From Coniferiporia sulphurascens (lineage: Eukaryota > Basidiomycota > Agaricomycetes > Hymenochaetales > Hymenochaetaceae): 64,000 nucleotides of DNA. The translations under genes and the position numbers were made by a program. A model generated the notes under the pieces. That model worked only from the letters and a program-made list of their open reading frames with translations, made no database searches and was not told where the DNA came from. The stretch is taken from contig NBBA01000019.1 of the NCBI GenBank assembly GCA_002794785.1, positions 186,001-250,000 of the forward strand. The letters run 5' to 3'. Of the stretch, positions 58,929 through 64,000 are shown one piece after another. Every line of letters starts with the position of its first letter. Positions within the stretch are counted from its first letter, which is position 1.

Positions 58929-59403
58929 CTGTGTTTTCGTGTTACAGTATTTATAAGTCGGCCGTCTCGTCCATCCGATCTGCCGCTAAAATTTGCACTT
59001 TTTTTAGACTGCCAGCTCGTCTCCAGCAGACGTGCGCTCGTACGAAATTTTCGCTTCTCGTTGCGTTTTCACCTAGCTTGCGATCGTAAACTGTATTGAG
59101 CACAGAAAACAGCGACTCTGTTAAGTTTCCATCCAGCACACTGGTTGGGTTACCAGACCATCGTTTTATTATTAACTTCGACATCTATAAAACAGTTATA
59201 CCAAGTATTTATTTTTGCTGTATCATTATTACACGATTCGCTTGCATCCGCTACGTTCGTTGTCCTGGGAAGTTGTGAAGTTTATTGTACTGACATCATG
59301 ATCCTCCTGCCTTTATAACGGGAAGAATACTGAAGCTATGGTAACGAATCACGAATGCGTAAAAATCCCATCAAAATACATTCCCCGTTCTCGCGCTAAT
59401 GCG

Positions 59404-61083
59404 TCAGAGTTCATCCTCTTGATACCCTTTAAACCCAAAAATGAAGCCATTTTTGTACTGGAACCCGTCCAATCCACAGAACTCCGGGACGTTCTGCTCG
59501 TTCCTCCACGGATTCTGGTGTGGTTCAAACACGATGTTCACACCAAGGGACTCAACGAAATCACTATCGAACTCAGCCTCCTCATCGGTCCTAGACGTCA
59601 CTAACGTCGGAGTGCCCATCTCTGCAAGAAGCTTGAGCGTTAACGCCCACAGGCCTTCTCCCTCCCTCGGCGAACGAAAGGCCGGATTAAAGCAGACAAC
59701 CAAGTCGGGGCGTGGCCACATTTCTCCGAGCTTGCTGCGCTGATCGCAAACCCACTCATGGTACAGGTACGGGTGAACGGCGTGCTGGCGCACGACACCC
59801 ATGTTCGTACAGTCGCTGCAGGTTGAAGCTGTAAACATGAGGTCCAATCCCGTATTTAAAGTTTTGCCGCGAGTGCCCGCGAATTCAGGCCCAATGAGCC
59901 GTACAGTGACGTGCCGGCATGATGGCAGTTCGTGTAGTAGTTCCTCCATACCGCGCACGCGTAAGAACTCATTGTCCGTGGCACCAACGACATGGATCTC
60001 AAGGCGCTTGCGCACACTAAACGGTAGCTGCGCGCAAGTGCTAGACCCTGGAACGCGGCCTAGTGAAGCGAGACGCTTCTCGCTGTCAAATTGCTCGATG
60101 CCATATAGGATTGTCATGGGGAATGTGAGCGTGGAGGACAAAATACGCAAAACCAGTGGGTCCAAAGCCGGTTTCGACCATTGGCCCGCAAAGCGCAAAG
60201 CCCATGTCTCCCATGCATTCAATCCTGAATCGCTCCGTGCAGTAGGGAGAGGCGCATAATCGGCGTGACGACCGACTGGGTGGAGGAAATACTCCGGATT
60301 TATTTGAATAAGCTGCTCAGTGTTGTTGTCGATGGTCACGAGTTGGTGTTTCATGCAGCGCGAAAATCGTGAGCCGGATTCATCTGACTGAGTGTGTACC
60401 TTTTCCAGGATTTTTCTGTGCTCCAACGAGCAAGCAAACACAGACTGACATTCATTACAGCATGTGAGCTTTGCTGGATGTTCGCCTCCCGGCTCGGACA
60501 CATGCTGAAGATCGTGGTCAGATCTATAGCAGACTGCACAACGAGGCTCATGGATGATGAGGTATCGTTCAGTTTCTGTCAGAGGACTTCCCAGCAGGGC
60601 CTCCAGTTCGTCCACCGCCCATGCACACTTCCTTACAGCGAGAGATTCAGCGCCGCTTTGATCCAAGCCAGGCGGCAGATGAAGTACTGACTTCGCACTA
60701 GAACGCATAGTTACAAGTGCCCTACAAAAACTGGTAGTACGCTTGGTCATTTTGCGTAAGACCTGACGATAAAAAAAGGATACTCACTGTTTGTGCTCTG
60801 GATAATCCATTTTCTGGCAGGTGTCGCCGCAGTAGCTATAGAATGGACACTGTTCAGGACCGCCGTGAAGCATAGTGACTGAGCCTACCTCGCCCTCTTG
60901 CAGCGGGAGCATCTAAGGAGCTTCTCCGAGCAGCCTCCGCAGTTCAAACAGGCGAATCTGAGAATTAAGTGTCAGCACGACTACAACGACTCTTCCTCGT
61001 AAAAAAACGCACCCATGATAAGAGATCTTGGGGACCCTCAACCTGATGAATCTGATGCTCGTTGTCTTCTGGGTGGACGACAT
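59404..61083 (-). CDS. MYND zinc finger plus MSS51-like C-terminal domain, 501 aa
   Basis: Four exons: 61083-61013, 60957-60889, 60835-60788 and 60721-59404. The MYND-like finger lies at residues 27-60: C27-x2-C30, C39-x2-C42, Y47-C48, C52 and H60. The last Cys expected after the His is absent (HKQAL). A second Cys group (CAVC, CCNEC) follows at about 110-140. The C-terminal half (from about 190) has WALRFAGQWSKPALDPLVL, LEIHVVGATDNEFL and MWPRPDLVVCFNPAF, the pattern of the MSS51 C-terminal domain. Yeast Mss51 controls COX1 translation; this protein lacks an obvious presequence, so the mitochondrial role is uncertain. Confidence 0.82.
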
Positions 61084-62194
61084 GGCTGAGGAAAGGGGAA
61101 GTGGGTGTGGAGGGGAGTGCAATGAAGGATATAGGTGAGTCTCACAGTTCCCTACGAGCTGGAATTTCAGCCGCATGTCAAGACATCACAAACGAGACCG
61201 GCTTCTAGACCCATTTCCATCCACCGGTCAGCCTGAGGCGGGCTTGATAACAGCCCACATATAGAAAAGGCGCCTGGTACGCAAAAGCTTGTCACCATAA
61301 TATAAGGCGAAAAGTCAGTATAATACAAGTCATCGAGCAAGACCAGGTCCAGCATAGACAGAAGCGGAAATTGATTATGTCACTTACGTGGCTACATATC
61401 ACCTTTAATTCCGAGTATACGAGGAGCCTCTAAGAAAAAGGGTTCTCGTAAACGCGAAAAACGATCAGACCCGGTTTTCACATACCATTAGCCCGATCGT
61501 CCGAACTGCCTTCTGCCTTGTGACAGCTCTGGGCTCCGCTGGCGAGTAACCGAGTAGCAATGCGTTGACCAAAAATCTATTACGTAGGCAAGAAGACTCT
61601 CGAAGGACGGCACGTAGTGATAGTACGGCGGGATAGACTATTCCTTGGCTACAGAATATCGCACAGGACCAGTCGATGCTTACGAACGGGGAATGTATTG
61701 AGGAAGTACGAGGGGCTTGGGAAGAGCACGAATTATTCGCTAGCATGATGAGCAGGACAATGCAGATTGAACAGAGACTCGCAATACTAGAAGACGAAGA
61801 CGGGTTTGTGCGCAGTACAATCATAGATGTTGGCTCCGGAGGGAAGGCGTGAAGCGGCAGCCTTCTAGTGGTCGCCGGGCAGGACACGGAGAAAAGTTGA
61901 TGATTCAAATAATAAAGGTTACGCTTCGCCCAGCGTATGTTTCCGCTAGTATCATAAAACGTTGCTTTTTCATATTGCATCTAGAGGACTTCAGGTTATG
62001 TTGCGAGGTGTGAAGAAGGTTTGCGAAAACTTGCGAATGGACGGGTGTTTGCGCGGTCGTGACTACGGTGACTTACACGGAGTTGCTGCCACACGTGATC
62101 TGTGACCGAGGTCTAAGGTTGCCGAGAGCGTGACTTATGACCACTTACGTCCGGGCTCGCTGTAGTTCGAATTTTTCACTCGAACGACTTGAAC
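61084..62194. other. No supported gene
   Basis: The long minus-strand frame 61465-61980 (Ser/Cys-rich) has no family likeness and no convincing start. Nothing else is seen. Confidence 0.45.
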
Positions 62195-64000
62195 TATGCC
62201 CACCACCATTAGTCGAAAACTCTCGTACTTTCTCCGTCACTTGACCCGTGAAGGGAAAATATTCCTGGGACGGTCCGATCAATGAAATTCTCAGGGCTTT
62301 CAAGTTGACCAGGAAACCGCCGATGTTAATGGCAAATTAAAAGCCTCGGACTGCTACACGGCCAAATGTAACAAGCCAACTAGACGTCAATTGCGTCTTT
62401 ACATCAAAACAAAGCACCCCGTAGCCGGTCATATGCCGGTACATGCTTTTCCTCAGACATTTCTTCCCAAGCCCGACGATGCATCGAAGCACGACTCGGA
62501 CCCACTTCCTCCCACATATTTTCAGAAAGCCTATTGCAACGTATACTATGAGACTATACTAAGGAGGAGAAGGACATCTCGCGTGCTGGATGAATCTGTC
62601 ATGTACCGTCTATTTATGTGTAAGTTCTCCTCACTTTCTCTCAATATTTCCCTACTGAAGACTTCTGGATAGACTGACTGCATGGATGGACTCACTGGCA
62701 GGTTGACGTCCTTGAAATTTTTCAACACGAGTTCGCGATTGGATCGATTCAAGACCACCAAAGGCCTTAAGCTTGATGTATCGGTCTACAGAAAAGAGTC
62801 CAGCATAAGATCATCGAAGTTCTCGGACATGTAAATCTTTGTCGAATCCAAGGCTGGGCTGGACGAAGGTCCCTTCTAGGCCATCTCTCCCAATCCTGCA
62901 GAGTCTAAGCGCAAATCCGGGCTTGTAAAGAACACAGAACTCGCCAGAGCAAGCTTCGGCCAGGTAACCTCGTACGCGGCAGCGCATTTGAACAGTAGTG
63001 TTCAGACGCACGCATTCTCTGTTCTTGTCACCGCAGATAGGGTACGTTTCATCTGGTGGGATCGGGCTGGGGCTATCGTCAGTGAGCCTGTTGAGTACAA
63101 CGAAGACCCGGCTTTTTTTGCAGAATTCTTCCGCCGTTTTGACCAGCTCACGCCTGAGCAGCGGGGTGACGATATGAAAATGTCGGTGCCCCTACTGCAG
63201 AAGAACTGAAAAGGGCGAAGAGCTGTTTGTCTCCTGGCAGAGGTCCAGGTGAAATCAAAGAGGAGCATCAGACGCGTTGCGATGAGTTTCTCTATCGAGA
63301 GCTCCTTAAGTTTACTGTCCGGAATGATACATGCACAGAGCCATTGTATTTCGTCGGGACTTTTCCTACACGTAGTGCGGAGTCTCTGGTCGGACGTGCG
63401 TCCCGGGGATGCGCAGTGTTTGATTTACAAAGTGTGCGTATCTGTAACCTCAAGAATACGTGGAGGATTGACTTAGATGTGCTACCTAGGAAGGCAAGAT
63501 ATACAAAACTCTCGCGGAACACAACGTTCCGTATATCGCGCCTCTGGTGGGTGAGAAAAAGACTTTGTGTCCGCGTACGGTCTCCGCGACAGCTCCGAAG
63601 ATGCAAGTTCGCCTCATTCTAGTGGTTTGTTAACCCAAGAAGAGTTTAATACCAGTCACCGGACTATTCCGTATTTGTTCGTTGACAAACGGTGGGCGTA
63701 CCGTGGGGACGGCAGGCGCAAAACGCACTGCTACGTTCATTACAGGTTGGTTCTCGGCGTAGTCGGCCGCGACCTGAGCAGCTCTAAAGCGGCAAAGGAG
63801 ACGATTGGCGCTATTAAAGATGCTATCATAGGTGTGTTGCCTAGAAACGTTTTCAAAATTCCGATGTTCACTTTATGAAATTCAGCGCGTGGAGCGGCGT
63901 ACGAAGCAGGGATCTTACATAGCGATATAAGCGTAGGAAATATCATGATAACGCGTGACAAGAGGGGGATGCTGATCAACTGGGATCTCGCGAAGCCTTA
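62195..64000 (+). pseudogene. FunK1-type protein kinase gene, degenerate, cut by window edge
   Basis: Kinase words of the fungal FunK1 family are clear: FSVLVTADRVRFIWWDRAG with VSEPVEYNEDPAF and AEFFRRFDQ, then IPYLFVDKRWAYRG, and at the right edge AGILHSDISVGNIMI and LINWDLAKP (catalytic Asp in HSD and metal Asp in NWD kept). Before them the same frame holds two stops, TAA at 62832-62834 and TAG at 62877-62879. Further down, near 63180, the sense changes frame without a good intron. FunK1 kinases are expanded in multicellular basidiomycetes. The 3' end lies beyond 64000. Confidence 0.7.

Noticed and set aside
61465..61980. 171-codon minus-strand frame
   Set aside because: Ser/Cys-rich with no family likeness, no clear promoter or introns.
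1..64000. tRNA or rRNA genes
   Set aside because: I looked for B-box-like GGTTCGANNCC words with a suitable A box upstream; the few hits fall inside coding sequence or lack a cloverleaf. A tRNA scan would be decisive.

Overview
The window is nuclear DNA of a basidiomycete fungus, most likely an Agaricomycete. Genes are dense and broken by many short introns (about 50-75 nt, GT-AG with a few GC-AG) and some tiny exons. The family content also fits: FunK1-type kinase, DUF6534 membrane protein, Mtf2-like and MSS51-like mitochondrial proteins, and MLKL-like N-domain/kinase proteins. Exon coordinates below were derived by hand from splice sites, reading phase and family motifs; nothing was searched.

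Region 1 (1-7.9 kb) is repeat-rich. Two near-identical copies of one mobile element lie head to head (1-922 and 1822-3643) around and inside a host-type gene. The right copy interrupts that gene with a 5-bp target duplication. A 559-bp LTR (2280-2838) sits inside the right copy, and a solo LTR of the same family lies at 6230-6788. A CAG-rich tandem array of about 142-bp units (4790-5450) and several gene relics fill the rest.

Region 2 (8.1-33.7 kb) is a GC-rich core block of apparently intact genes. In order: FAD monooxygenase (-), TMEM135-like membrane protein (-), alpha/beta hydrolase 1 (+), CDC6 (-), alpha/beta hydrolase 2 (+), a 3.2-kb gene-poor gap, RING protein (+), mitochondrial enoyl-CoA hydratase (+), small DUF4536/DMAC1-like membrane protein (-), WW-MyTH4-RhoGAP protein (+), Mtf2-like mitochondrial protein (-) and nicotinamide riboside kinase (+). 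Several pairs are head to head over 0.2-0.9 kb and probably share promoter regions.

Region 3 (34-50 kb) is the most interesting part. Three paralogous 11-exon genes (A, B, C) encode an N-terminal helical domain resembling the MLKL executioner domain, followed by a TKL-like kinase domain in which the HRD catalytic Asp is replaced (HGYIRG) in all three. This is the 4HB-plus-pseudokinase layout of animal and plant MLKL. Copy C has a stop codon just after the helical domain. Between B and C lie a P-loop NTPase gene carrying a 1-nt frameshift and an intact bleomycin hydrolase. I infer a regulated-cell-death or recognition cluster; this is untested.

Region 4 (50-64 kb) is mixed: BTB protein, DUF6534-type membrane protein, a TA-flanked 448-bp MITE, a formate/nitrite transporter with 12 exons, a gene relic, a MYND/MSS51-like protein, and a degenerate FunK1 kinase running off the right edge. 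No tRNA, rRNA or CRISPR array was recognised.
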